A DNA stretch of 64,000 nucleotides from Sinorhizobium sp. 6-70 (GTDB lineage Bacteria; Pseudomonadota; Alphaproteobacteria; Rhizobiales; Rhizobiaceae), in contig NZ_JASKLS010000002.1 in NCBI RefSeq assembly GCF_030124375.1, positions 511,802 through 575,801 on the forward strand, read 5' to 3'. Both the position numbers and the translations under genes were made by a program. The notes under the pieces were generated by a model. That model made no database searches, was not told where the DNA came from, and worked only from the letters and a program-made list of their open reading frames with translations. Positions 36,130 to 44,371 of the stretch are shown here, one piece after another. Every line of letters starts with the position of its first letter. The first letter of the stretch is position 1.

Positions 36130-37064
36130 GGTTGCACCTTTCGGGCAGCGGAGAACGGTCGGTTGCGGCGCAGGCGCTGAACGACAAGCGCCACACCGAT
36201 TATCAAGGACATCAGAGCGACGATCAGCACGCTGAAGGCGGAGCCGTAGCCGTAGTTCAACTGATCGAAGAAGACGTCGCGGATATGGAGCGATACCAAC
36301 GTCGTGGCACTGTTGGGGCCGCCGGCAGTCAAGAGATACATCTCGTCGAAGGCTTTGACCCCCATGACGGCACGAATGAAGATCGTTCCGAGAATTGCCG
36401 GCATGAGCATGGGAATCTTGATGTAGCGGATAACCTGCCACTCGTTGGCGCCATCGCAACGCGCTGCTTCAACGGCTTCTTCGTCTACCGCACAGAGGGC
36501 CGTGTACAGCATCAGGAATGCAACCGGCGTCCAATGCCAAACATCGACGATGATGATGGCGACGATCGCACCGACCTCCGTGCCAAGCCAATCCTGTGTC
36601 GGAAGCATCACCGTATCGAGCAGTTTGTTCAGGACGCCGATATTCGGGCTCAGGATCAAGAGCCAGATGAGACTCACCACCACGGGCGCCACGATCGCCG
36701 GCCACAACAAAACAACTTGCGAGATGCGGTTTAGACGCTGACTCCGTTGGACAAGGAGCGCCATTACCAATCCAAACACAACTGACAAGGCGACCGTTGC
36801 GACCACAAAGATGGTCGTGACCGCAAGTGAGTACAGCGCCACCTCGTTGGTCAGAATGTCTCGAAAGTTATCCAGCCCAGCCGGCGTCCATACAAAGTTT
36901 CCCGACTCGATCCGGAGGTGGGAAAATGCCATGACCACCACCTGCGCCCAGGAGTAGCCACCGAACCCGACTATCAAAATCAGAAAGGGGATTGTGGCGG
37001 CCTTAGCGAAGAAGCTGGACCGGCGTCCAAGGGTCGATGCCATGTCGTCAAATGCCTCTGTCAC
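36126..37064 (-). CDS. CUT1 ABC transporter permease 1
   Basis: A 312-residue MalF-like permease with hydrophobic segments throughout and an EAA motif (VEAARCDGANEWQVIRYIKIP). It is the first gene of the sulfatase/ABC operon as read on the minus strand. The start at 37064 has no strong Shine-Dalgarno and could be slightly downstream. It supplies half of the channel for the imported substrate. Confidence 0.9.
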   Translation of the reverse strand: MTEAFDDMASTLGRRSSFFAKAATIPFLILIVGFGGYSWAQVVVMAFSHLRIESGNFVWTPAGLDNFRDILTNEVALYSLAVTTIFVVATVALSVVFGLVMALLVQRSQRLNRISQVVLLWPAIVAPVVVSLIWLLILSPNIGVLNKLLDTVMLPTQDWLGTEVGAIVAIIIVDVWHWTPVAFLMLYTALCAVDEEAVEAARCDGANEWQVIRYIKIPMLMPAILGTIFIRAVMGVKAFDEMYLLTAGGPNSATTLVSLHIRDVFFDQLNYGYGSAFSVLIVALMSLIIGVALVVQRLRRNRPFSAARKVQP

Positions 37065-37592
37065 CTACGTGCACGCCCACGTGGAGGGGACTGTTGTTCG
37101 GGTGCCCCTTCTGCGATTTCAACGCACGTTCGGTGTCTTCCGGGCATTCCATTTCCTCCAACTTCGCTCCCAAATATGATGCTAGCAGCACGGTCGCCAT
37201 AATCTGAAATGCTTTTCTTGACAAAAGTCATAACTCTGGCGCATGGCGGAGCGCGGCCAAAAAGTATGGCGCGGGCGTCCGTTTTCCCGTGCCGATCATG
37301 AGTGGCGATCCGGTTTCATCCTTATGGTGATGAACATGACGCCCGTGGCCGAACCGGTGCGTTGGCGAACGAGCACGAGGCCGGCTGCTTAGAGCCACTT
37401 GCCATCGTTCACAGGCGGGGTGCTCTTCCTATATCGGTAGTTGGCGGACTCACCGACGTTGATCATGTCATTCCCCGCAAGCGCTCAAGCAACACGTCTT
37501 TCCGCGATTGGCTTGAAAAACCGGAAGCGGCAGCGCCCATCAAGCAAAGGTGCGACGTCGCGATGGCGACCCAGTGTTTGCCGCCGCTTCGT
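37065..37592. other. 528-bp gap: promoter region of the sulfatase operon, no gene recognised
   Basis: This stretch lies between permease 1 of the sulfatase operon and the 3' end of the LysR gene of the next operon, both on the minus strand. It should hold the promoter of the sulfatase operon. An open frame on the plus strand at 37302-37598 shows no family resemblance and no ribosome site. No repeat or terminator was clear. Confidence 0.4.
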
Positions 37593-38564
37593 CTATGACT
37601 TGTTGTTCGAGCAGTCCGCATCCAGTGACTGGGCCACCAGCTCCGAGGACATCTTCATAAATGCATCGATCGAAGGGAGCGTCCGCCGCTCCTTGAGACA
37701 GGCCGCGAACGAGCGCGTGCACGGGCTGTATCTTGCGATCGACAAGGTGCGAAGCCTCTGGTCCCGCGAGAACTCGAAATTCGAGATGATGCCGAGGCCC
37801 AATCCAGCCGCCGTCGCCTCGAGTACCGAGTCGCGCGGCAATTCCATGACGACGTTCGGGCGGATGCTGTTTGCGGCGAGGACCTCCTCGAGCGCACGCC
37901 GGGTCATCGACCCTTTCTCGCGCATAATGAGCCGCTGGCCATCGAGTTCCTCGATGTTGACCTGGCTGCGATGCGCCCAGGGGTGTGAGACGGGAACGGC
38001 GATGACAACTTCGTGCTTGCCGAGACAGACCAGGTCCAGACGCGGATCACTGTAGTCGCTGCCGATGATGCCGACATCGACTTCGTAATTCAGCAGCTTC
38101 TGATATATGGAGTCGGAGTTGGCGCTCTCCACGGTCACATGCATGAGCGGATAGCGGTCGATGTATTTGGACAGTTGCTTCATCACGAAGAAGGGACCGA
38201 CCGTACCGATGTGGAGGCGACCTGCGAACTGGTTGCCGACCGTGTTCAGCAGCGAATGCGCCCGCTCTTCAAGGGAAAATATCTGTCTGGCGACCGCGAG
38301 CAGCGCCTCGCCTGCATCGGTCAGAGTGAGGTCGTTCGGCCCGCGGACGAAGAGCTGAAGATTATAGGTCTCCTCCAGCGCTTTCACCTGAGTAGTCACG
38401 GTCGGCTGGCCTATGCAAAGCAGTTCGGCCGCCTTGGTGAAGCTCAGCTCGCGCGCAACCGCGTAAAACGAGCGCAGCTGGTTAAAGTTGACGTAGTTTA
38501 TTCTGTTTCTTGTAATCGTCTCGCCTGCCGGCACAATCTCCCCCCATGCCAACCATCCCTTCAA
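37593..38564 (-). CDS. LysR-family regulator at the end of the oxygenase/ABC operon
   Basis: A 323-residue LysR regulator. The helix-turn-helix comes at residues ~30-60 (LSFTKAAELLCIGQPTVTTQV), followed by an effector domain of the periplasmic-binding fold. The coding start is uncertain: the family core starts at NFNQLRSFYAVAREL, and the ATG at 38564 adds 26 residues while overlapping the hydrolase gene by 83 bases. It is the last of eleven co-directional genes and is the likely regulator of the whole set. Its ligand would be the sugar or the oxygenated intermediate. Confidence 0.88.
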   Translation of the reverse strand: MKGWLAWGEIVPAGETITRNRINYVNFNQLRSFYAVARELSFTKAAELLCIGQPTVTTQVKALEETYNLQLFVRGPNDLTLTDAGEALLAVARQIFSLEERAHSLLNTVGNQFAGRLHIGTVGPFFVMKQLSKYIDRYPLMHVTVESANSDSIYQKLLNYEVDVGIIGSDYSDPRLDLVCLGKHEVVIAVPVSHPWAHRSQVNIEELDGQRLIMREKGSMTRRALEEVLAANSIRPNVVMELPRDSVLEATAAGLGLGIISNFEFSRDQRLRTLSIARYSPCTRSFAACLKERRTLPSIDAFMKMSSELVAQSLDADCSNNKS

Positions 38565-39372
38565 GCACTCGAGCTATAGCCGAGTTCGCGGAAAGAAGAT
38601 CCATTAGAATTGTATAATGGTTCAGTCCAGTCAGTTCGAACAAGGCTGCATCGTGTTCAGCAGCTTGCAAACCACGGGTGAAATGCGCCGCCTGCCGGAG
38701 AAAACCAAGGGTTTCGTCCGCACCGACGAATATACGATACTGGTTTTCCGGCAGCTCATGGTGGATCGGACTGAGCCTTGTGGCCCTGCGAACTGTCAGC
38801 TTCAGCGCCTTGTTCAGACTGGTGCCGACCAGCGGTCGCACATCGAAGATGCCGCTGATCGGCACCATCCCCGCGAAGGGAACGGACGCGACGACGGGAT
38901 CCTCCGAGGCATGCATGCCTGCCCAGATCGAAAGATGCCCGCCGGCCGAATGTCCGGTGGTCAGAAATGACGACGGCGGCGATCCGGCCTGTCGAGTGAC
39001 CGCCGCGAAAATCGCCGGCAGACACGACCTCGCAGCGGCGGCGATCGCTTCGGTCGGCATCTCGGGCGCGAGCGGGTAGTTCGGCAAGGCGACCGAAAAA
39101 CCTCGTGCCAAGAGCGGCCCTGCGACAAAACTGAAGCGCTGCTTATCCAGGCTCTGCCAATAGCCGCCATGGAAGAAAACCGCCAAGGGCGCATCGTTTT
39201 CGCCCGGAAAGAGGTCGAAGGTCATGCGCGGATGACGCCCATAGGGCAGATCGAGCAGACAGAAAGCCTCTCTGCGCATACGCTCGCTCTCTTTATCGTA
39301 GAGCGCATAGACATCGCGGCGCTCCGGATGGCGGTCGCGGAAAACGTAATCTGGTTCGTCCAGCCGTGCCAC
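38482..39372 (-). CDS. Alpha/beta hydrolase, kynurenine-formamidase/BD-FAE-like
   Basis: A 296-residue esterase or amidase. The oxyanion motif is FFHGGYWQ (residues 67-73), the nucleophile elbow is TTGHSAGGHL with Ser142, and the late His is in LNHYTILMDLL. HGGxW is typical of the arylformamidase-like branch. It sits just after the formaldehyde-dehydrogenase-like gene in the oxygenase operon (10-base gap). It could cleave an ester or formyl group made in the pathway. True arylformamidase activity seems unlikely here, since no other tryptophan-catabolism gene is near. Confidence 0.87.
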   Translation of the reverse strand: MARLDEPDYVFRDRHPERRDVYALYDKESERMRREAFCLLDLPYGRHPRMTFDLFPGENDAPLAVFFHGGYWQSLDKQRFSFVAGPLLARGFSVALPNYPLAPEMPTEAIAAAARSCLPAIFAAVTRQAGSPPSSFLTTGHSAGGHLSIWAGMHASEDPVVASVPFAGMVPISGIFDVRPLVGTSLNKALKLTVRRATRLSPIHHELPENQYRIFVGADETLGFLRQAAHFTRGLQAAEHDAALFELTGLNHYTILMDLLSANSAIARVLEGMVGMGGDCAGRRDDYKKQNKLRQL

Positions 39373-39382
39373 GCCAGCCGTC

Positions 39383-40492
39383 CTACTCGAACATCACGAC
39401 GCTTCGCACCGAGACGCCGTTTCGCATGAGGTCGAAGCCTTCATTGACCTGCCGAAGCACCAAGCGGTGGGTAATCTGCCTGTCGATGTCGATTTCGCCT
39501 TGCATGAAGCGATCGATGAGTGCGGGCAGCTCGCTTCGTCCCTTTATCCCGCCGAAATAGCTGCCCAGGATAGACTTTCCGTACCGCACCTGTACGGGAG
39601 GAAACGACAATTCGGCACCCGCCGGCTCGACACCGAGCAGCACGCTCGTGCCCCAGGCCGGCTTGCAGCAATCCAGAGACTGCCGCATGACCTTAAGCAC
39701 GCCGGTGCATTCGAAAGCGACATCGACACCACCTGCAGTCAGGTCCCTGATTGCGGCTACCGGATCGGGCACGTCCTCCCCGGGGACGATGAAGTCGGTC
39801 ATCCCGTAGATCTTTGCGAGCTCGGTCTTGCTGCGGCTGATATCGATGCCGATGATCCGCGAGGCACCCGCGATCCTTGCGCCCTGTATGATGTTCACGC
39901 CGATGCCGCCGAGTCCGAACACTGCGACAGCGTCGCCTTCGCGCACATGTGCGAGCGCGGCGCCGACCCCGGTCGTCACGCCGCAGCCGAACAGACAGAC
40001 TTTGTCGAGCGGCGCATCCTTGCGTATCTTCGCCAGCGCGATTTCAGGCACAACCGTATAGCGCGAAAACGTAGACGTCCCCATGAAGTGATGGACGGCT
40101 TCCCGTCCGCGCCGAAAGCGAGGCGACCCGTTGGGCATGACGCCACGGTCCCGCGTCGGCTTGATGGTCCAACAGAGATTGGTCCGCTTCGAACGGCACA
40201 TGCTGCATTCGCCGCATTCGGGGCCGTAGAGCGGAATGACGTGATCGCCGGGCACGAGGCTCGTCACGCCTTTGCCGACTTCGACCACCCGGCCTGCACC
40301 TTCATGGCCCGGTATCAGCGGATAGACACTGCTCGCATTGATCCCCTCAAGGGCAGTCAAGTCCGTGTGGCAGAGCCCGCTCGCCACGATCTCGACGAGT
40401 ACCTCTCCCGCCTGGGGGCCATCGACGGTCACCGTATCGACTTCGAGCGGTTCGTTGGGCGCCACGCAGATCGCCGCTTGCGAATTGATCAT
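39383..40492 (-). CDS. Zinc alcohol dehydrogenase, class III (glutathione-dependent formaldehyde dehydrogenase) branch
   Basis: A 369-residue MDR dehydrogenase closely resembling FrmA/AdhC: GLCHTDLTALEG and PGHEGAGRVVEVG for the catalytic zinc, the four-Cys structural zinc loop (ECGECSMCRSKRTNLC), FMGTSTFSRYTVVPEIALAK, LFGCGVTTGVGAAL, and the Rossmann motif VFGLGGIGVN. Class III enzymes oxidise S-hydroxymethylglutathione, the adduct of formaldehyde. In this operon, next to an oxygenase, the most economical role is removal of formaldehyde made by demethylation. A sugar-alcohol or other alcohol dehydrogenase is the alternative. Confidence 0.9.
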   Translation of the reverse strand: MINSQAAICVAPNEPLEVDTVTVDGPQAGEVLVEIVASGLCHTDLTALEGINASSVYPLIPGHEGAGRVVEVGKGVTSLVPGDHVIPLYGPECGECSMCRSKRTNLCWTIKPTRDRGVMPNGSPRFRRGREAVHHFMGTSTFSRYTVVPEIALAKIRKDAPLDKVCLFGCGVTTGVGAALAHVREGDAVAVFGLGGIGVNIIQGARIAGASRIIGIDISRSKTELAKIYGMTDFIVPGEDVPDPVAAIRDLTAGGVDVAFECTGVLKVMRQSLDCCKPAWGTSVLLGVEPAGAELSFPPVQVRYGKSILGSYFGGIKGRSELPALIDRFMQGEIDIDRQITHRLVLRQVNEGFDLMRNGVSVRSVVMFE

Positions 40493-40504
40493 GATCGGTT
40501 CACC

Positions 40505-41737
40505 TCATGCATCGGCAGTTTCACGGGCAGCCAGGAATCCGGCGGCGCGCAATTCGTCGCGGGTCGCTACGGCGCCGCCGCGGAACAGCTTCTGGGCCTT
40601 TCGAAAGGCTTTGCCGGCATCGATACCGAATAGCCCTCTCAGCTTTCCGTCCACCACGAAACAGGCGAGATAGCCGCTTTCGCCGGCGACGCCCTGCTCG
40701 TAGATTTCCGCTTGCGGCTCCAGCAGCCCGGCGATCTGGTATCGGCGGTCGAACTGGTCGGTCCAGAAATACGGCACGGAGGCCTCGTTCGGCGGCTGAT
40801 CGCATATCGCTCTCGCCGCGTTCGACGCCATTTCTTCGGCATTCATCCAGGATTCGAGCCGCCAGCGGCGGTCGTAGTGGGGATTGCGGTGCGAGGCGGC
40901 ATCGCCGATCGCATAGACGTCCGGGTCGCTTGTGCGGCAGTGACCGTCGACTTCGATACCGTTGCCAACCTGCAATCCCGCTGACCGGGCGAGTTCGTCA
41001 TTCGGCATGCCGCCGATACCGACAAGAACCAGATCAGGGTGGATCGTCTCGCCGCCACGCAACGTTATGGAGATCCGCTCGGGCGTCTGGACGATTTCCT
41101 CCATGGCCTCATTGCAGAGTATTTTGACGCCAGCGCGCTCATGACGTTCCGTTACCAGATCGGCCATGCGCGCGGGCAGAACACGTCCGAGCGGTCGCGG
41201 CGCAGCTTCAATGACTGTCACCTCGGCGCCCAGTTTGCGCGCACTCGCGGCCACTTCCAGACCGATGAAGCCGGCTCCCACAATCAGCAACTTGGCACCC
41301 GGCTTGATGGCACTTCTGAGCGTCCGAGCCTCCTCGAGCTTGTGGAGATAGCAGACGCGCGAACCAAGCACATCCAACATGGGCACCCGGCGCGGGGTCA
41401 GCCCCGTCGCGAGGACCAGCTTGCCATAGCCGACCTGCCTTTCGTCAGCGAGACGCACTGTCCTGTTGCGCAGATCAATGGACCGGACGACTTGGCCCGC
41501 CACATGCTCGATGTCGAGCGCCGCCAGCATTTCTGGATCGATCACGAAGGAGGGCGAAGGCTCGGCCTCTTCGAGCAGCACCGCTTTGGAAAGCGGCGGC
41601 CGTTCATAGGGAAGGCAGGGCTCGTCTCCGACGAGAATGATTTTGCCCTGCCAGCCGAAATGCCTCAGTCGTTCGGCACATCTGCCGCCGGCATGTCCGG
41701 CCCCGACGATCACGACAGGAAGATTTGACCCTGTCAT
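40505..41737 (-). CDS. FAD-dependent ferredoxin reductase
   Basis: A 410-residue class I pyridine-nucleotide-disulfide-type reductase like rhodocoxin or putidaredoxin reductase. The FAD motif is VVIVGAGHAGGRCAE (residues 8-22), the NADH motif is LLIVGAGFIGLEVAA, and the late FAD motif is VYAIGDAA. A C-terminal reductase domain follows. It would pass electrons from NAD(P)H to the Rieske ferredoxin encoded at the head of the operon, and so to the membrane oxygenase. Its start overlaps the oxygenase stop by four bases. Confidence 0.92.
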   Translation of the reverse strand: MTGSNLPVVIVGAGHAGGRCAERLRHFGWQGKIILVGDEPCLPYERPPLSKAVLLEEAEPSPSFVIDPEMLAALDIEHVAGQVVRSIDLRNRTVRLADERQVGYGKLVLATGLTPRRVPMLDVLGSRVCYLHKLEEARTLRSAIKPGAKLLIVGAGFIGLEVAASARKLGAEVTVIEAAPRPLGRVLPARMADLVTERHERAGVKILCNEAMEEIVQTPERISITLRGGETIHPDLVLVGIGGMPNDELARSAGLQVGNGIEVDGHCRTSDPDVYAIGDAASHRNPHYDRRWRLESWMNAEEMASNAARAICDQPPNEASVPYFWTDQFDRRYQIAGLLEPQAEIYEQGVAGESGYLACFVVDGKLRGLFGIDAGKAFRKAQKLFRGGAVATRDELRAAGFLAARETADA

Positions 41738-42723
41738 GCCGCCCGCCGCGCTTCGCGTTGGAGACGGAGCACCTCGCCGAGGATCTCCCGATGGACCTGG
41801 ATATAGCCCTTGCTGACGTGCTTCAGGTGCGGCTCGACATGGTCATGCAGCTTGCCCAGAGCATGGAACGGCACGGAGGATGCAAGATGGTGCTCGGCAT
41901 GGAAAGGCATGTTCCAGTACAACTGCCGGATAATGGGATTGACCAAAGTCGTTCTCGTATTGGCGAGAAGATCGGGGCTCTCGTCCGCACCGGTATGCTC
42001 CGCCATGCGGATCGCACGCAGAACCGGCTCCCCGATAACCCGAGGAAGAAACCAGTAGATGAGAGCGATCGGGCTCGCGAAATAGATCGAGGCGGCGGCG
42101 ATGACCACGTAGAGCAGGACCAGCAGTCGGATTTCGAGAGACACCTGCCCCTGTACCGATGCGGGCAGGAACGTCTTTTCTTCTTCGTTGTAGTTGCCCG
42201 TGGAGCCGCGGACCAGCGTGCCGACAAGCTTCGGCCAGAACGACGCGCCGAGAATCATCGAGAAATATTCCCTCAGGCTCGTCGGGAACGGCACGATATC
42301 CGGGTCACGTTCGTCGTGCTGGGTATAGGTGTGGTGCGCCGCGTGCCGGTACTTGAAGTAGAGGAATGGGCGCATGGTGATCGCGCCGATCGCGAATCCG
42401 ACGACATGGTTGAGCCAGCGGGACCGGAAAGCGGTGCCATGCGAGCATTCGTGCAACGGCGCAAACATCAGTACGATGACCGTTCCGTAGAGCAGCATCG
42501 CGGGCACCTGCAGCCAAGGATTACCCGACGCTAAATAAATGAGAGACGCCGTCACCGCCAGAGCAAGAACATGTACGGCAAGATTATAAAGTCCAGGGCC
42601 ATTCGTCCGTACGCGCAGTTCCTTGAGTTTCTCGCGAGAGACGACTTCCGGCCCCGTCAGTGGCCAGATATTACTTCCCACGCCGCCAATGCCAGCGTAA
42701 CTAGCTGAAGAATTTCCTTCCAT
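41734..42723 (-). CDS. Membrane di-iron oxygenase of the fatty-acid-desaturase fold
   Basis: A 329-residue integral membrane protein with the three histidine boxes of the desaturase/hydroxylase superfamily: HECSH (91-95), HAAHH (127-131) and HAEHH (275-279). These bind two irons and activate O2. Hydrophobic stretches lie at about 45-90, 105-120 and 198-228. The stop overlaps the ferredoxin reductase start, and both electron carriers it would need are in the operon. Superfamily members hydroxylate or desaturate alkanes, fatty acids, sterols and other molecules; in a sugar-uptake operon a fatty acid role is not obvious. I infer hydroxylation or O-demethylation of the imported compound. Confidence 0.9.
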   Translation of the reverse strand: MEGNSSASYAGIGGVGSNIWPLTGPEVVSREKLKELRVRTNGPGLYNLAVHVLALAVTASLIYLASGNPWLQVPAMLLYGTVIVLMFAPLHECSHGTAFRSRWLNHVVGFAIGAITMRPFLYFKYRHAAHHTYTQHDERDPDIVPFPTSLREYFSMILGASFWPKLVGTLVRGSTGNYNEEEKTFLPASVQGQVSLEIRLLVLLYVVIAAASIYFASPIALIYWFLPRVIGEPVLRAIRMAEHTGADESPDLLANTRTTLVNPIIRQLYWNMPFHAEHHLASSVPFHALGKLHDHVEPHLKHVSKGYIQVHREILGEVLRLQREARRAA

Positions 42724-42822
42724 GATGTCCTCTACCTCGGAGTTATATTCGCCTTATTCTACCGGTTGATCTGCGGCGGGAAAAATTCATTGTTCCGATA
42801 GGGTCATTGACTTGCCGCTAGG

Positions 42823-42858
42823 GCCCGGGCAGGCCCAAGGGAGTGTTCCTGCCCGGGC
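42823..42858 (-). other. Strong hairpin inside the oxygenase operon
   Basis: GCCCGGGCAGG and CCTGCCCGGGC pair perfectly over 11 bases around a 14-base loop, in the 150-base gap between the transporter ATPase gene and the oxygenase gene. It lacks a U-run, so it is unlikely to be a full terminator. It could act as an RNA stability barrier or partial terminator separating the uptake/kinase half from the oxygenase half. Confidence 0.6.
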
Positions 42859-42873
42859 GACGCGGTTCGTCGC

Positions 42874-44367
42874 TTACGCGAAGAACCGCTGTGTAATGGC
42901 CTCGGCCGAGAACTCGGATCGTTGGAACTCCCCGGTGATGCGGCCGCGGCTCATAACGATGATGCGGTCGCAGACATGCAGCATTTCCTGCAGCTCCGTT
43001 GTCAGCAGGATGAGCGCCTTGCCCTCTTCCGCCAACGTCTGCAGGGCATCCCAGATTTCAGCCTTTGCGCCGATGTCCACGCCGCGGGTCGGGTCCTCGG
43101 CGATGACGATCCCGCTCTTTCTGGCGATCCATTTGCCGATGACGATTTTTTGCTGATTACCGCCCGAAAGCTGGGAGGCCTTCTGCGAAAGCCCGCTCAC
43201 CTTGATCGAAAGCAGCCGGACCAGATCCGATGCCAGGCGGCGGACCTGTCCTCGACGAAGCACGCCCCACTTTCCGACCGAGCGGAGGGTAGTCATCGAC
43301 GCGTTGTCCGCGACATTCATCCCCAGAGCGAGACCCTCGTTTTTCCGGTCTGCCGGCATATAGGCGACGCCCAGCCGTATCGCGTCATGCGGAGTCTTCA
43401 GCTTCACTGCAGCGTTGCCGATGACAATCCTGCCGCCATCGGTTTCCGTCGCGCCAAACAGGGCCTGGGCAACGACCTCGCGATTGCAGCCGAGAAGTCC
43501 GGCTACCCCCAAGATCTCACCCTTCCTGAGTTCGAACGAGACATCCTTGAACTTCCCCGCCTTGGACAGGCCGTCGACCTTGAGCAGCGTCTCTCCCTGC
43601 CGACGTGGCCGATAGACGCTGTGTGCGTCGGCCTTGGCCTTGCCGACCATGTGAGAGACCAGTACCGGTTCGGTCAAACCCGCCGCAGGAAGCACCGTCA
43701 CGACCCGGCCGTCCCTGAGAACCGTGATGCGGTCCGAAATCTCCAGCACCTCATTGAGGCGATGGGATACATAGACGATCCCCAGGCCCCGCGATTTCAG
43801 CATTTTGACGATGCCGAGCAGATGCGCCACCTGGTCGTCGTTCAGCGAAGCGGTCGGTTCGTCAAGCACGATCACTTTGGGTTCGGTTGCCAAGGCCCGG
43901 CAGATCTCGACGATCTGCTGCTCGTTGAGACTGAGCGTCCCGAGCTTCCGGTTCGGGTCGATGCGCACTCCGATTGTTTCGAGCAGTTGCCTTGCCTTGC
44001 GATTCATCGTTGCTCGGTCGATCGTGCCGAGGCTGCCGCGCGGCTCGCGCCCCAGAAACATATTCTGTGCAGCAGTGAGATTCGGGCAGAGGACGAGCTC
44101 CTGATGGACCATTGCCAGATGGTGGTCGATTGCGACGCTAGGCGTAGCGAGCGTGACCTGCCGGCCGTCGATCAGGATCTGGCCCTCGTTCGGTTGCTGC
44201 AGTCCATTCATGCAGGACAGCAGCGTCGATTTCCCCGCGCCGTTTTCACCGACAAGCGCGTGGACTTCCCCGGCCTTGAGGTCAAAGGACACGTTCGATA
44301 GGGCCCGGACGCCCGGAAAGCTCTTGCTGAGGTTGCGAAGCTCGAGAATTGGCGCGCTGTTTTCCAT
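42874..44367 (-). CDS. CUT2 sugar ABC transporter ATPase (RbsA/MglA-like, tandem domains)
   Basis: A 497-residue fused ATPase with two nucleotide-binding domains. The first has Walker A GENGAGKSTLL (near residue 38), LSLNEQQIVEICRAL and VIVLDEPTAS. The second has LSGGNQQKIVIGKWI and VIAEDPTRGVDIGAK. This is the normal layout of ribose/galactose/xylose importers. It pairs with two RbsC-like permeases and a periplasmic binding protein in the same operon. It starts five bases after the kinase gene ends. Confidence 0.95.
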   Translation of the reverse strand: MENSAPILELRNLSKSFPGVRALSNVSFDLKAGEVHALVGENGAGKSTLLSCMNGLQQPNEGQILIDGRQVTLATPSVAIDHHLAMVHQELVLCPNLTAAQNMFLGREPRGSLGTIDRATMNRKARQLLETIGVRIDPNRKLGTLSLNEQQIVEICRALATEPKVIVLDEPTASLNDDQVAHLLGIVKMLKSRGLGIVYVSHRLNEVLEISDRITVLRDGRVVTVLPAAGLTEPVLVSHMVGKAKADAHSVYRPRRQGETLLKVDGLSKAGKFKDVSFELRKGEILGVAGLLGCNREVVAQALFGATETDGGRIVIGNAAVKLKTPHDAIRLGVAYMPADRKNEGLALGMNVADNASMTTLRSVGKWGVLRRGQVRRLASDLVRLLSIKVSGLSQKASQLSGGNQQKIVIGKWIARKSGIVIAEDPTRGVDIGAKAEIWDALQTLAEEGKALILLTTELQEMLHVCDRIIVMSRGRITGEFQRSEFSAEAITQRFFA

Positions 44368-44371
44368 GACC

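Noticed and set aside
37302..37598. 98-codon plus-strand frame in the gap before the LysR gene
   Set aside because: No recognisable domain, no Shine-Dalgarno sequence, and it runs into the 3' end of the LysR gene on the other strand.
38482..39372. Reading the hydrolase as a true kynurenine formamidase
   Set aside because: The HGGxW motif fits, but no kynureninase or tryptophan dioxygenase gene is near, and the operon context is sugar oxidation.
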